A DNA stretch of 49,609 bases from Flavobacterium sp. (GTDB lineage: Bacteria > Bacteroidota > Bacteroidia > Flavobacteriales > Flavobacteriaceae): assembly GCA_030591585.1 (NCBI GenBank), contig JAUVAS010000009.1, positions 1 through 49,609 of the forward strand, read 5' to 3'. Below the pieces are notes generated by a model, which did no database searches, had not been told where the DNA came from, and worked only from the letters and a program-made list of their open reading frames with translations. Position numbers and translations under genes: made by a program. Positions 7,257 through 15,481 of this stretch are shown here, in pieces. The first letter of the stretch is position 1, and each line of letters starts with the position of its first letter.

Positions 7257-9152
7257 ATGAAAAATAAAAGACGTAAAATATTTTATTTTGTAATAATTTT
7301 TTTATTGCTGATTGGTTATTTAATAGTAAAAAATACTGATACTGACTATATTGACACTATTTGGAATACTGATACGGAATATATTTCAATCGAAAATGGC
7401 GGAATTGAATCATGCCTACATTGTCACACAAACACAAAAGGCTATTCAAAATATCACAATCCCGAAACAATAGGTTGTGCTAGTTGCCATTTAGGGAATA
7501 CAGAAACTATTAACAAAAAGGATTCTCACCAAGGAATGATTTTAATACCAGGAAATTTATCTGATGCTAAAGAAACCTGCGGAAAATGTCACCCTAATGA
7601 ATTGCGTAAAATTGAAAACTCCTTGATGACGACTAATAGTGGCTTAATAGCCGTTGACAAGTATATTTTTGGAGAAGCAGATTCTCCCAATTACCATTAT
7701 CATATTAAAAACCTTAAGGATTCACCTTCAGATAAACATTTGCGGGATCTTTGTGCAAACTGCCATTTAGGAGCAGAAAAAAAAGAATTTGGTGAGATTA
7801 CAATGTTAAGCAGAGGAGGAGGTTGTAATGCGTGTCATTTAAATTATTCTGAAGAATCTAAAATAGATTTGGCTAACTATTTGGCTTCAAATAAAACGAA
7901 CTTACCAACCTTTCACCCTTCCACAGATGTATTTATGACAAATACGCATTGCTTTGGTTGTCACAGTCGTTCTAGTAGAATTTCGACTAATTTTGAAGGG
8001 TGGCAAGAAACACTTTTAGATGAAACAGAAGTTGTGGGGATGGAAGGATTTAAAGTTTTAGAAGATAAACGTGTGTATACTTATAAAGGAGAAGATATTC
8101 ACCATACCAGAGGGATGTTGTGTATTGATTGCCATTCTTCTCACGAAGTTATGGGAGATGGAATTAGTTACTCACACGAAGAACAAGCTGTGAAATTACA
8201 ATGTTCAGATTGTCACTTTAAAGAAAAACCCAATACAATTGATTATGATGCTTTAGACGATGAAAGCTTGTTAGTTTTTTTACACAGGGAATATTCTCAT
8301 ACTGACAAACAAATAATAGTTGTTGAAAAAGATGGTCACCCACTAGTTAACACCTATGTTGATTCTTTAGGGAATGCGTTTCTTATTGGTAAAAAAGATG
8401 GAACTCTTTTCGATCTAAAACCTCAATCTGAAATTTGTTCTAGAGATAATGCTCATAAAAATGTTGCTTGTTCTACGTGTCATTCTTCTTGGACCTCTAG
8501 ATGTATTGGATGCCATAATGAGTTTGATGAAGATGAAGAGATGGCTTTTGATTTATTAGACAGAAAGTATGTAAAAGGACAATGGAAAGAATATGTTGCA
8601 GAATTCTCCTCGTCATTACCCGCTATGGGAGTACGTGAAAATGGAGAAGAAATTTGCATTGAACCTGCTGTCCCTGGAATGATTATGACTATTGATAAAG
8701 GAAGTTTTACAGGAAAGAACGATGATATCTCCTTTCATAGACTATACGCTCCTAATTCGCCTCATACAACCACTAAAGAAGTGCGGGATTGTAAATCTTG
8801 TCATACAAACTCTGCTAGTTTAGGCTACGGAAATGGAGAGCTAATTTATAAAATAAACAACGGTGTTGGAAAATGGATTTTCACTCCTGAATATGAGTTA
8901 AACCCTAATGATGGGTTACCAGAAGATGCTTGGATTCCATTTATGAAAGAAGTAGATAAAGATGTCATCAATTCTACCCGAACAGATTTTAGACCTTTTA
9001 CCGTAGAAGAGCAACAGCAGCTTTTACTAGTTGGTGCTTGTTTGCAATGCCATAAAGAGGATTCTAATATAATGAAGGAGAGTTTGGTAAACGGCCTTAC
9101 TCCTTTGTTGAAAAAGTTAGATGATACTTGTATTCTTCCAGTTTGGGAATAA
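7257..9152 (+). CDS. Membrane-anchored dodecahaem c-type cytochrome
   Basis: The 631-residue protein has one N-terminal transmembrane helix (about 7-24) and twelve CxxCH haem-attachment motifs, at cysteines 53, 74, 108, 166, 190, 232, 289, 316, 405, 416, 512 and 595. All are canonical; no CxxCK or longer variants were seen. The rest is soluble and would lie in the periplasm. It is transcribed away from psrA from a shared intergenic region. It could pass electrons between quinols or PsrABC and another partner, or have its own activity on sulfur or nitrogen oxyanions as other multihaem enzymes do. It cannot be assigned to a named multihaem enzyme family from the sequence alone. Confidence 0.85.
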   Translation: MKNKRRKIFYFVIIFLLLIGYLIVKNTDTDYIDTIWNTDTEYISIENGGIESCLHCHTNTKGYSKYHNPETIGCASCHLGNTETINKKDSHQGMILIPGNLSDAKETCGKCHPNELRKIENSLMTTNSGLIAVDKYIFGEADSPNYHYHIKNLKDSPSDKHLRDLCANCHLGAEKKEFGEITMLSRGGGCNACHLNYSEESKIDLANYLASNKTNLPTFHPSTDVFMTNTHCFGCHSRSSRISTNFEGWQETLLDETEVVGMEGFKVLEDKRVYTYKGEDIHHTRGMLCIDCHSSHEVMGDGISYSHEEQAVKLQCSDCHFKEKPNTIDYDALDDESLLVFLHREYSHTDKQIIVVEKDGHPLVNTYVDSLGNAFLIGKKDGTLFDLKPQSEICSRDNAHKNVACSTCHSSWTSRCIGCHNEFDEDEEMAFDLLDRKYVKGQWKEYVAEFSSSLPAMGVRENGEEICIEPAVPGMIMTIDKGSFTGKNDDISFHRLYAPNSPHTTTKEVRDCKSCHTNSASLGYGNGELIYKINNGVGKWIFTPEYELNPNDGLPEDAWIPFMKEVDKDVINSTRTDFRPFTVEEQQQLLLVGACLQCHKEDSNIMKESLVNGLTPLLKKLDDTCILPVWE

Positions 9153-9158
9153 AACAAA

Positions 9159-9189
9159 AAAGAGATGAAATACTAGACTTCATCTCTTT
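9159..9189. terminator. Bidirectional terminator between the convergent cytochrome and sqr genes
   Basis: A perfect 11-bp stem, AAAGAGATGAA (9159-9169) with TTCATCTCTTT (9179-9189), has a 9-nt loop. On the minus side it is followed by AAAACAAAAA read as a T-rich run. It is placed between two convergent stop codons (9152 and 9215). Confidence 0.8.
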
Positions 9190-9214
9190 ATATATTTATC
9201 AAATTAAAGTTTGA

Positions 9215-10555
9215 TTAAAAATCATATCCTTTAAGCATTAAGTTCCAATACATAATTGGTAATCCGTATCTTTTAAGAATCCACATTGGGTAACTTGCTT
9301 TTCCAGTATTAAAGAATTTGCTTAACAGAGGGTCAGACATTCTAACGCCATCGTAGCCAAATTCTGCTAATAACATTTTATTATGAGCAACTACAAGCGG
9401 ACAAGAGGAATAACCATTGTATTCTTTACAATCTGCTACCTTTCCATCTAGTAAGCTTATTATATTTTTTACAACAACAGGAGCTTGCTTTCTAATAGCA
9501 GCACCTGTACGTGCAGTCGGTAAATCGGTAACGTCACCAACACCAAAAACATTAGGGTACTTTGTAGATTGCATAGAGTGCTTGTCTACAGCCATCCAGC
9601 CTTTATTAGGACCCTCTTGATTGGCTAACTTTGTTGTTTGAAACCAAGTAGGAGCCGATTGTGGTGGTGCTAAATGAAGTATATCATATTTAATAATATA
9701 ATGTGTCCCTTCTTTTATCATTGCAAAAGGTGAGTTTACTTCTTGTACCTCACGTCTTGCACCATCTTCCCATACGTATCCTAAACAACCAGCAGCATTA
9801 CGTTCATCGTTTACTACATAATTATCACTGCCATTTGGTAATTCTAATCGTTCGTAATGAGCTTCTTTTTTCTTTCCATTAATTTCAACTAGCTTGTAGC
9901 CATAACGTTGTTTTATATGGTATTTTAGAAGGTAATTTTCAAGTTCATCTCTAAAAGGTTGAACACCAAAAATCATGGTTCCTGGCGTTGCAAAAATTAT
10001 ATTAGTGTGTTCTTCTAAGTTATTTTTAGCAACATAATCCCCCATTAAATACATGATTTTTTGAGGAGCCCCAGGACATTTAATAGGTGTAATAGGCTGT
10101 GTAAACAATGCATTACCCCCTTTAAATTTTTGTATTAATTCCCAAGTATATTTAGGGTCAACATAGTTAGAACAAACGCCATTTTTACCAAAAGCTTCTT
10201 TAAGTCCTTTTATGCCATCAAGATTAATTTGAATACCTGTAGCATTCACTAAATAATCATACGTAACTTTATCTCCGTTTTCAAGTATTACTTCATTATT
10301 ATCTGGTTGAATATCGGCAACTCTTTCCTTTATCCAGGAAACTCCCGAAGGAATTAAATTTTTCTCTTGCCTAATGGTTGCTTCATACTTCATTAAACCG
10401 GCTCCTACTAAAGTATTTGCGGGTTGATAAGAATGTGTGTCGGTTGGATCAATAATTGCAATATCTAGCCCTTTCTTAGCTTTTTTAAGCTGAGCTGCAA
10501 CCATAATACCACCAGTACCTCCACCTATAACTACTATTTGATGATGTTTACTCAT
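9215..10555 (-). CDS. sqr: Type II-like sulfide:quinone oxidoreductase
   Basis: A 446-residue FAD flavoprotein beginning with a Rossmann motif (IVVIGGGTGGIMVAAQL). It carries the stretch ITPIKCPGAPQKIMYL with Cys160, and YNGYSSCPLVV with Cys385, plus a C-terminal PIMYWNLMLKG. These segments resemble mitochondrial-type SQOR, whose two redox cysteines lie in the equivalent places. It would oxidise sulfide to a persulfide or polysulfide and reduce quinone at the membrane. The two cysteines are further apart than I recall for the human enzyme, and the extra length seems to fall around residues 225-272, which includes Cys257. It has its own promoter with a perfect Crp-type operator (10584-10627). 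Flavocytochrome c sulfide dehydrogenase is less likely because no haem partner is adjacent. Confidence 0.87.
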   Translation of the reverse strand: MSKHHQIVVIGGGTGGIMVAAQLKKAKKGLDIAIIDPTDTHSYQPANTLVGAGLMKYEATIRQEKNLIPSGVSWIKERVADIQPDNNEVILENGDKVTYDYLVNATGIQINLDGIKGLKEAFGKNGVCSNYVDPKYTWELIQKFKGGNALFTQPITPIKCPGAPQKIMYLMGDYVAKNNLEEHTNIIFATPGTMIFGVQPFRDELENYLLKYHIKQRYGYKLVEINGKKKEAHYERLELPNGSDNYVVNDERNAAGCLGYVWEDGARREVQEVNSPFAMIKEGTHYIIKYDILHLAPPQSAPTWFQTTKLANQEGPNKGWMAVDKHSMQSTKYPNVFGVGDVTDLPTARTGAAIRKQAPVVVKNIISLLDGKVADCKEYNGYSSCPLVVAHNKMLLAEFGYDGVRMSDPLLSKFFNTGKASYPMWILKRYGLPIMYWNLMLKGYDF

Positions 10556-10583
10556 GACTTTTAAATTAAAAAATTAAACTTTA

Positions 10584-10627
10584 CGAAGTTACGATATTCT
10601 CAACCCTTATATGTAACTTTAGTTACA
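10584..10627 (-). promoter_or_regulatory. sqr promoter with perfect Crp-type operator
   Basis: TGTAAC-TTTA-GTTACA (10612-10627) is a perfect palindrome. On the minus strand the -7-like element TAACTTCG (10584-10591) is centred 32 bp downstream of the operator centre, leaving a 28-nt leader to the sqr start. Confidence 0.65.
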
Positions 10628-10674
10628 AATAAAGCTCTTTTATAGGTGCTTAAAAATTGGAAAATAGTGTAATA

Positions 10675-10742
10675 AAATTGCCTAAAAAAAGACTGTTAGA
10701 AATCAATTTATTTAAAACCGAACGTTTTTATTTAGGCAATTT
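10675..10742. repeat. 12-bp perfect inverted repeat with 44-nt interior
   Basis: AAATTGCCTAAA (10675-10686) is the exact reverse complement of 10731-10742. The interior holds a smaller hairpin, AAAAC-CGAAC-GTTTT. It lies between the sqr operator and the stop of the DUF2892 gene (10763). On the minus strand the outer stem is followed by TTTTATTAC, so it may be the DUF2892 terminator with an unusually long loop, or a structured RNA element. Confidence 0.5.
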
Positions 10743-10762
10743 AGACACAAACATAAATAAGA

Positions 10763-10966
10763 CTAGTCTTTCTTTCCAGTATTAATTCCTAATACGGTAT
10801 ATAAGGGACAAAAATTAATAAAACTAGTTAAAAGGAAAACTCCTGCAAGAACTAATAATACAGTTCCTAAAGTTTCAGAAATAGTTTCGGTATAATATAA
10901 TACACCTACAACAATTGCAATAATAATTCGGATAATACGGTCAACACCGCCCATGTTTTTTTTCAT
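10763..10966 (-). CDS. DUF2892 (YgaP-like) small membrane protein
   Basis: A 67-residue protein with two hydrophobic helices (about 9-25 and 31-52) and the family opening MGGVDRIIRIIIAIVVG. The same domain forms the membrane part of the rhodanese YgaP in other bacteria, and stand-alone copies commonly sit with rhodanese and persulfide genes. The FCPLYTVLGINT end carries a cysteine that is frequent in the family. It is presumably transcribed from the operator-linked promoter at 11079-11125 together with the small ORF at 10984-11073. Confidence 0.8.
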   Translation of the reverse strand: MKKNMGGVDRIIRIIIAIVVGVLYYTETISETLGTVLLVLAGVFLLTSFINFCPLYTVLGINTGKKD

Positions 10967-10983
10967 AATATTAGATTTAAAAT

Positions 10984-11073
10984 TTAGTATTCAAACAATA
11001 AAACAATTCCGTAGACTATTCCGAAACAAATGATACAAGACAGAATTAGTTTACTTATTTTATTTAAATTCAT
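10984..11073 (-). CDS. Candidate 29-residue single-helix membrane peptide
   Basis: An ATG at 11073 opens a 29-codon frame ending with TAA at 10984. The peptide begins MNLNKISK and continues as one hydrophobic helix (LILSCIICFGIVYGIVLLF) with two cysteines. It lies between the -7 element (11079-11086) and the DUF2892 start (10966), so it would be the first cistron of that transcript. The start codon is only 5 nt from the -7 element, so translation would have to be leaderless or nearly so, or transcription start further upstream. Composition and placement favour a real small membrane protein, but no homologue is known to me. Confidence 0.4.
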   Translation of the reverse strand: MNLNKISKLILSCIICFGIVYGIVLLFEY

Positions 11074-11078
11074 TGTGT

Positions 11079-11125
11079 CAAAAATAAAGGATGTATTTTG
11101 TAAATCTTGTGACACCTGTCACAAG
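11079..11125 (-). promoter_or_regulatory. TGTGA-type Crp operator and -7 element for the DUF2892 transcript
   Basis: A palindrome with 9-bp arms, CTTGTGACA-CC-TGTCACAAG (11106-11125), matches the E. coli CRP consensus TGTGA-N6-TCACA. A perfect -7 element on the minus strand, TATTTTTG (11079-11086), is centred exactly 33 bp away. The palindrome also ends 9 bp before the ATG of the divergent methyltransferase gene, where a bound protein would block plus-strand transcription. Confidence 0.65.
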
Positions 11126-11134
11126 GCTAATATA

Positions 11135-11734
11135 ATGAAAAACAATATAATAAAAGATTTAATTGCTAAAACAGATATCTATTTAGTAGATCAGATACTT
11201 AAAGACAGGTATCTTTTTTCTGAAACAATTTTAGATGCAGGCTGCGGTAGAGGAAGAAACCTACACTGGTTTTATACCCACGAGTTTACTATTTATGGAA
11301 TAGATAGGAATGTGGTTAATATAAAGGATTTAAAAAATAAATATTCAAATCAAGCTAATAATTTTACGGTATCTAAAGTTGAGGATTTATCTTTTGAGGA
11401 TGAATTTTTTAACCATATTATTTGTAATGCCGTACTTCATTTTGCTGAAAATGAATCACATTTTTTGATTATGTTTTCTGAATTGATGAGGGTGTTGAAG
11501 CCAAAAGGCTCTTTGTTTATTAGAGTTGCATCTGACATTGGAATTGCAGACAAATTAATTCCTGTTTCTGAAGGAGTTTATAAAATGCCCGATGGAACAA
11601 CACGTTATTTATTTACAAAAACACTTCTTAATAAATTAAAAGAATTGCATAATTTTACATTGTTAGAACCTTTAAAAACAGTTAACGTTAATGACTTACG
11701 TTGTATGACAACTTTAGTTCTTCAAAAAAAATAA
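11135..11734 (+). CDS. Class I SAM-dependent methyltransferase
   Basis: A 199-residue methyltransferase with the SAM-binding motif I ILDAGCGRGRN, an acidic motif II (YGIDRN) and a post-motif region (DEFFNHIICNAVLHF). A longer frame opens at 11030, but its first 35 codons run through the operator palindrome and the minus-strand promoter and encode no recognisable sequence, so the ATG at 11135 is preferred. The substrate is unknown; its position among sulfide-oxidation genes makes a sulfur compound plausible. It is followed after 4 bp by the hydroxylase-like gene. Confidence 0.8.
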   Translation: MKNNIIKDLIAKTDIYLVDQILKDRYLFSETILDAGCGRGRNLHWFYTHEFTIYGIDRNVVNIKDLKNKYSNQANNFTVSKVEDLSFEDEFFNHIICNAVLHFAENESHFLIMFSELMRVLKPKGSLFIRVASDIGIADKLIPVSEGVYKMPDGTTRYLFTKTLLNKLKELHNFTLLEPLKTVNVNDLRCMTTLVLQKK

Positions 11735-11738
11735 TTCA

Positions 11739-12626
11739 ATGGAAAAATATTTAACCGCTTTCACAGACGCTTTCACTGGAACTCTTTCTTGGACTTGGGA
11801 TTCTATCATATTTAAAGTTCCATGGTACAATAACTATTTTTGGGGCTTAATAGCAATTTCTATAGTAGTTTGGCTTTTGGAAATTATTTTTCCTTGGCGA
11901 AAAAGTCAATCTATTATCCGAAAAGATTTCTGGCTTGACGGTTTTTACATGTTTTTTAATTTCTTCATTTTCACGATTTTTATTAGTGGTGCATATGAAG
12001 TTCTTGGAGTTCTTTTTAATGAAGTAGGAATCACTTTTAAAAGTTTTGCAATAATCGATATGATGAATTGGCCTGTTTGGTTACAACTCCTTCTCTTTTT
12101 TATTATTTTAGATTTTGTACAATGGATTACCCATGTTTTACTTCATAAATTTGAGTTTTTGTGGCGGTTTCATAAAGTACATCATTCAGTAAAAGAAATG
12201 GGGTTTGCAGCACACCTTCGGTACCATTGGATGGAAAATATTTTCTACAAACCTCTTAAAACATTTGGCGTAATGATTTTAGGTGGGTTTGAACCCGAAC
12301 AAGCCTATATCGTTCATTTTATAGCTATTTCTATCGGGCATTTAAATCACGCGAATATTAAAAATACTTGGGGGTGGCCTTTCAACTATATTTTAAATAA
12401 TTCTGTAATGCATTTATACCATCATGTAAAAGCATTGCCAGAAGATAGGAGACAGGGAATTAACTTTGGTATAAGCTTTAGTATTTGGGATTATATTTTT
12501 AAAACAAGCTATGTTCCAGAGGATAGTGGAACTATCGAGTTAGGTTTTTCGGGAGAAGAAAATTTTCCAAAAGGGTTTGTGGGACAGTTTTTTTCGGGGT
12601 TTTTGAAAGAAAAAAAAGAATCTTAA
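11739..12626 (+). CDS. Fatty acid hydroxylase / sterol desaturase superfamily membrane protein
   Basis: A 295-residue integral membrane protein with about five helices and the histidine clusters of di-iron hydroxylases: HVLLHKFEFLWRFHKVHHS, then HLNHANIKNTWGW and MHLYHH. Members insert hydroxyl groups or double bonds in lipids. It is likely co-transcribed with the methyltransferase upstream. Its stop codon overlaps that of the convergent gene (12623-13510) by 3 bp. The substrate is unknown, and the link to sulfur metabolism is by position only. Confidence 0.82.
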   Translation: MEKYLTAFTDAFTGTLSWTWDSIIFKVPWYNNYFWGLIAISIVVWLLEIIFPWRKSQSIIRKDFWLDGFYMFFNFFIFTIFISGAYEVLGVLFNEVGITFKSFAIIDMMNWPVWLQLLLFFIILDFVQWITHVLLHKFEFLWRFHKVHHSVKEMGFAAHLRYHWMENIFYKPLKTFGVMILGGFEPEQAYIVHFIAISIGHLNHANIKNTWGWPFNYILNNSVMHLYHHVKALPEDRRQGINFGISFSIWDYIFKTSYVPEDSGTIELGFSGEENFPKGFVGQFFSGFLKEKKES

Positions 12627-13510
12627 TTATAATAATACGCTATTATTTGTAATTCATCTTGCCCAGATCCTACCCACATTTTTGCAGCACCTTCTGCATT
12701 TATATCTGCAACCTCTATACGGCCTACAAACAACGCAACATAATACCCTGGTCCTAACTTCACATAATCTGAAGCGGTATTTTTAAAGTTAAAATAAGCA
12801 CCATGTTCTTGATTGGCATTTTTATAAAATTGTCCGTTAAGTGCTATTAATCCAGCTTCTTCTAAACAGCTTGTCCCAGAGGGGTTCATTTCTATACACC
12901 AAGGCCCCCCATTAATATAGACATCATCTACATCTTTTTGAACAGCATCTCCCCAAACCTCATCTCCGTTACCATCATAAGTGACCTTTCTAAAATAAAT
13001 TCCTGTTTGAATAATTCTTGAACGCTCGTCATCTAGTCTTTTTTTAGACAAAGAGATAGCGTCATATATTGACCAAGAAACAGAATAATTTACTTCCACT
13101 ATCGCATTACTTGTTAATTCAAAAACAAAATCATTATAATTGGGGTCTAATTCATTTAAAATACCAGCCCTTCTATACCCAAGACCTGTTCCTGTTTGAA
13201 TAATAACATTATTAGGGGTTTCATTGTCATCTAAATAGTTTTCTGCATCTACTAAAATATTAATATTATGTTCAGAAGATGCGCCTAAGATTAAATCTCC
13301 CTCAGCATCAACCAATACCCTTGTGGTTGAACCCATTCCAAAATTATTTATATTATTTATCGAGTCCAATCCCTCAACTCTAACATTTTTATTAATGCCT
13401 GCGACATGAACTTCTTGTTGAGGGTCTGTAGTATTAATTCCCACCTGTGCAGAAGCTTTGGATAGATTGAATACTAACAAAAATGTTATAAATATATATC
13501 TCATAGTCAT
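12623..13510 (-). CDS. Secreted protein with AQVGINTTDPQ leader (paralogue 3 of 3)
   Basis: A 295-residue exported protein: signal peptide (MRYIFITFLLVFNLSKASA) and then QVGINTTDPQQEVHVAG, a short motif common at the mature N-terminus of flavobacterial surface proteins. After that comes a segment rich in beta-type residues of unknown fold, containing VDAEGDLILG. There is no C-terminal sorting tail. The nominal start at 13510 overlaps the stop of the gene upstream by 1 nt; Met3 at 13504 is an equally good start. It is the last of three tandem paralogues with the same first 60 or so residues and different remainders. Function unknown. Confidence 0.75.
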   Translation of the reverse strand: MTMRYIFITFLLVFNLSKASAQVGINTTDPQQEVHVAGINKNVRVEGLDSINNINNFGMGSTTRVLVDAEGDLILGASSEHNINILVDAENYLDDNETPNNVIIQTGTGLGYRRAGILNELDPNYNDFVFELTSNAIVEVNYSVSWSIYDAISLSKKRLDDERSRIIQTGIYFRKVTYDGNGDEVWGDAVQKDVDDVYINGGPWCIEMNPSGTSCLEEAGLIALNGQFYKNANQEHGAYFNFKNTASDYVKLGPGYYVALFVGRIEVADINAEGAAKMWVGSGQDELQIIAYYYN

Positions 13511-14292
13511 TAATTATAAATTCTAATTTTTAAATAGTCTTGAAGGCCTCCAAAACCAACGCTTGTATAACTAGCTTCGTGATCATTCACTACACCGTAA
13601 AAATAGATTTTATGAGTACCTTCTGGTAAAGAGAAATATCCTTGCCCGTTCATATATGGGAAGCCGGATATCCCACCCGCTTGCGTCTCATGATACTGGC
13701 CTTTTTCGCCATAGGTTTTGTTCCATTCGTCACCATCCCAACCATCACCATTAATGTCAATTCGAAAATAAGTAACCATATTTATTGCTTCACCAGGAGT
13801 AATATCCACATAAGGAGGAGCATGTGCTTTCATATTTTCCCCTTTACAATATAATGTTATTCCATATTTCACTTCTACAAGTGATTGATTAGGAACCGCA
13901 AATGTTACCGATACTAATTCTCCTTCAACCGTTGATTGAATTGTATCATTGTTGATTACAACTCCTGTATTATTGATTTCATCTTGTGTATTCCAATTGT
14001 TGGGGTTGTCAATAATAAAGTTATTATTTACTATTAAAAAATTTAAAGACTCTACATTTCCACTTCCTGAACCATCACCTATTGCTAAATCTCCACGTCC
14101 GTCAACAAATACTTTAGCAGGTTTTAATCCATCATTATCAGGATTATAAAAAGAATTTAATTTCACTATTCTTATTGTAGAATTAGCACCTGCAACGTGT
14201 AGCTCTTTCTGAGGATTAGTTGTTCCAATACCCACCTGAGCACTACACAAGGAACTTAACAAAATAAACATAAACAAGTATTTTTTTCTCAT
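13510..14292 (-). CDS. Secreted protein with AQVGIGTTNPQ leader (paralogue 2 of 3)
   Basis: A 260-residue exported protein with signal peptide (MRKKYLFMFILLSSLCS) followed by AQVGIGTTNPQKELHVAG and VDGRGDLAIGDG, which align with the two neighbouring genes. The C-terminal two thirds differ from them and contain DINGDGWDGDEW, a possible calcium-binding stretch, and end in a beta-rich segment. It is 17 bp downstream of paralogue 1 and overlaps paralogue 3 by 1 nt, so the three form an operon. Function unknown. Confidence 0.75.
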   Translation of the reverse strand: MRKKYLFMFILLSSLCSAQVGIGTTNPQKELHVAGANSTIRIVKLNSFYNPDNDGLKPAKVFVDGRGDLAIGDGSGSGNVESLNFLIVNNNFIIDNPNNWNTQDEINNTGVVINNDTIQSTVEGELVSVTFAVPNQSLVEVKYGITLYCKGENMKAHAPPYVDITPGEAINMVTYFRIDINGDGWDGDEWNKTYGEKGQYHETQAGGISGFPYMNGQGYFSLPEGTHKIYFYGVVNDHEASYTSVGFGGLQDYLKIRIYN

Positions 14293-14309
14293 AAATTTAG
14301 TTGTCTTAA

Positions 14310-15110
14310 TTAATGTAGCCTAGCAAAAACAAAATCATCTCCAGTAGCAAATTTTACGTAAGTATTTTCAGATATATTACCACTAGCAGTATTCGGTTTT
14401 ATATCTGAAGATACAGCACCATTAAATCGAATAGTGAACGTGGCAGGATATGTATTGGTATCGCTTCTTAATGTAATATAAGTAGTACATGAGTTATAGA
14501 AAGTGCCTGAAATACTATTTAGAGACCCGCTTGAATAACATTTCGAAGCAGGACCATACTTCCTAAGGTCTTCAAATGGATTTCCTGCAGGATTAGCAAT
14601 ATCATCTGCTGTAATATAGGTTTCTATTCTTCTAGCTAAACGATCACTTAATATTATTGGGTTTGGGTTTGAATCTTCAAGGTATACTTCATAACTCATA
14701 TTATATTTTAATTCTAAAACCGATTCTCTTCTTACAGTGATTGTGTAGGTTGTAATTATAGTAGTCGCAATACCATCGACATCATTACTAAGTAGAGACA
14801 CAGAACTATTAGGAAGTTCTGAATCATTAAATGCATCTAAATCTTCACTGTTTAACAGGGGATTAAAGAATAAGGTGAAATCTCCATATTCGTCTACATA
14901 TAAAGGGAAAAGATCATTGCTGAAATCTCCATCACCATTAATATCCCCTCCATTATTTGGATTATTAGTTGAATTTAAGCTTTCTATTCTTAAAGTACCT
15001 GTAGGTGAGGCAATATGAAGAGCTTGTTGAGGATTGGTTGTCCCAATTCCCACTTGAGCATAGTTGTTTTGAAACAACAACAATAACAGTATGAGACTAA
15101 ATTTTTCCAT
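14310..15110 (-). CDS. Secreted protein with AQVGIGTTNPQ leader (paralogue 1 of 3)
   Basis: A 266-residue exported protein: signal peptide (MEKFSLILLLLLFQNNY), then AQVGIGTTNPQQALHIASP, then an Asn/Asp/Gly-rich stretch (NNGGDINGDGDFSNDLFPLYVDEYGDF) that could bind calcium. The remainder is beta-rich with no recognised domain. It is the first gene of the three-paralogue operon. The region upstream (15111-15481) should hold its promoter, but no exact TAnnTTTG was found there. Confidence 0.75.
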   Translation of the reverse strand: MEKFSLILLLLLFQNNYAQVGIGTTNPQQALHIASPTGTLRIESLNSTNNPNNGGDINGDGDFSNDLFPLYVDEYGDFTLFFNPLLNSEDLDAFNDSELPNSSVSLLSNDVDGIATTIITTYTITVRRESVLELKYNMSYEVYLEDSNPNPIILSDRLARRIETYITADDIANPAGNPFEDLRKYGPASKCYSSGSLNSISGTFYNSCTTYITLRSDTNTYPATFTIRFNGAVSSDIKPNTASGNISENTYVKFATGDDFVFARLH

Positions 15111-15428
15111 AATTACTTTTTAAAAACAGGTTTTAAAACTGTTTAATAATTGATTTGGGGAATTATGGGGATAACTATTTGTAAAAGGTGTTTTTGCCTT
15201 ATTATCAGTAATTTGAAGTACGAAATTAGGTAGGAACAATCTTATACAGTATAAAATAATCAACTTTTAGCCAAACTGTTATAAATATTCGTTGAACTAC
15301 TTAAAAAAAGAGTTATTATAAGAAAATATGTAGGAATAGCATGTACGTATAAGCTCGTAGACACTTAATATGCAAATAGATGTGAACATACATTTATGTA
15401 GGAATAATTATCGAGATATTATAAAACA
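15111..15428. other. Non-coding gap upstream of the secreted-protein operon
   Basis: No open reading frame of note was seen. It probably contains the promoter of the gene starting at 15110; the best -7 candidate on the minus strand is TAATTTCG (15221-15228, one mismatch). The 12-mer TATGTAGGAATA occurs twice, near 15328 and 15397, and a related GGTAGGAACA near 15229. Confidence 0.4.
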
Positions 15429-15454
15429 CACGTTTAATTTTCTGTTTAAACGTG
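15429..15454 (-). terminator. Terminator of the Crp/Fnr operon
   Basis: A 9-bp stem, CACGTTTAA (15429-15437) with TTAAACGTG (15446-15454), has an 8-nt loop and is followed on the minus strand by TGTTTTAT. It lies 27 bp beyond the stop of the regulator gene at 15482. Confidence 0.7.
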
Positions 15455-15481
15455 ATTTTAGATTTTTAGGTAAAAAAATTG

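Noticed and set aside
11030-11134. Upstream extension of the methyltransferase frame starting at 11030
   Set aside because: These 35 codons cover a minus-strand -7 element and a 20-bp operator palindrome, encode no recognisable sequence, and the ATG at 11135 starts just before the methyltransferase fold.
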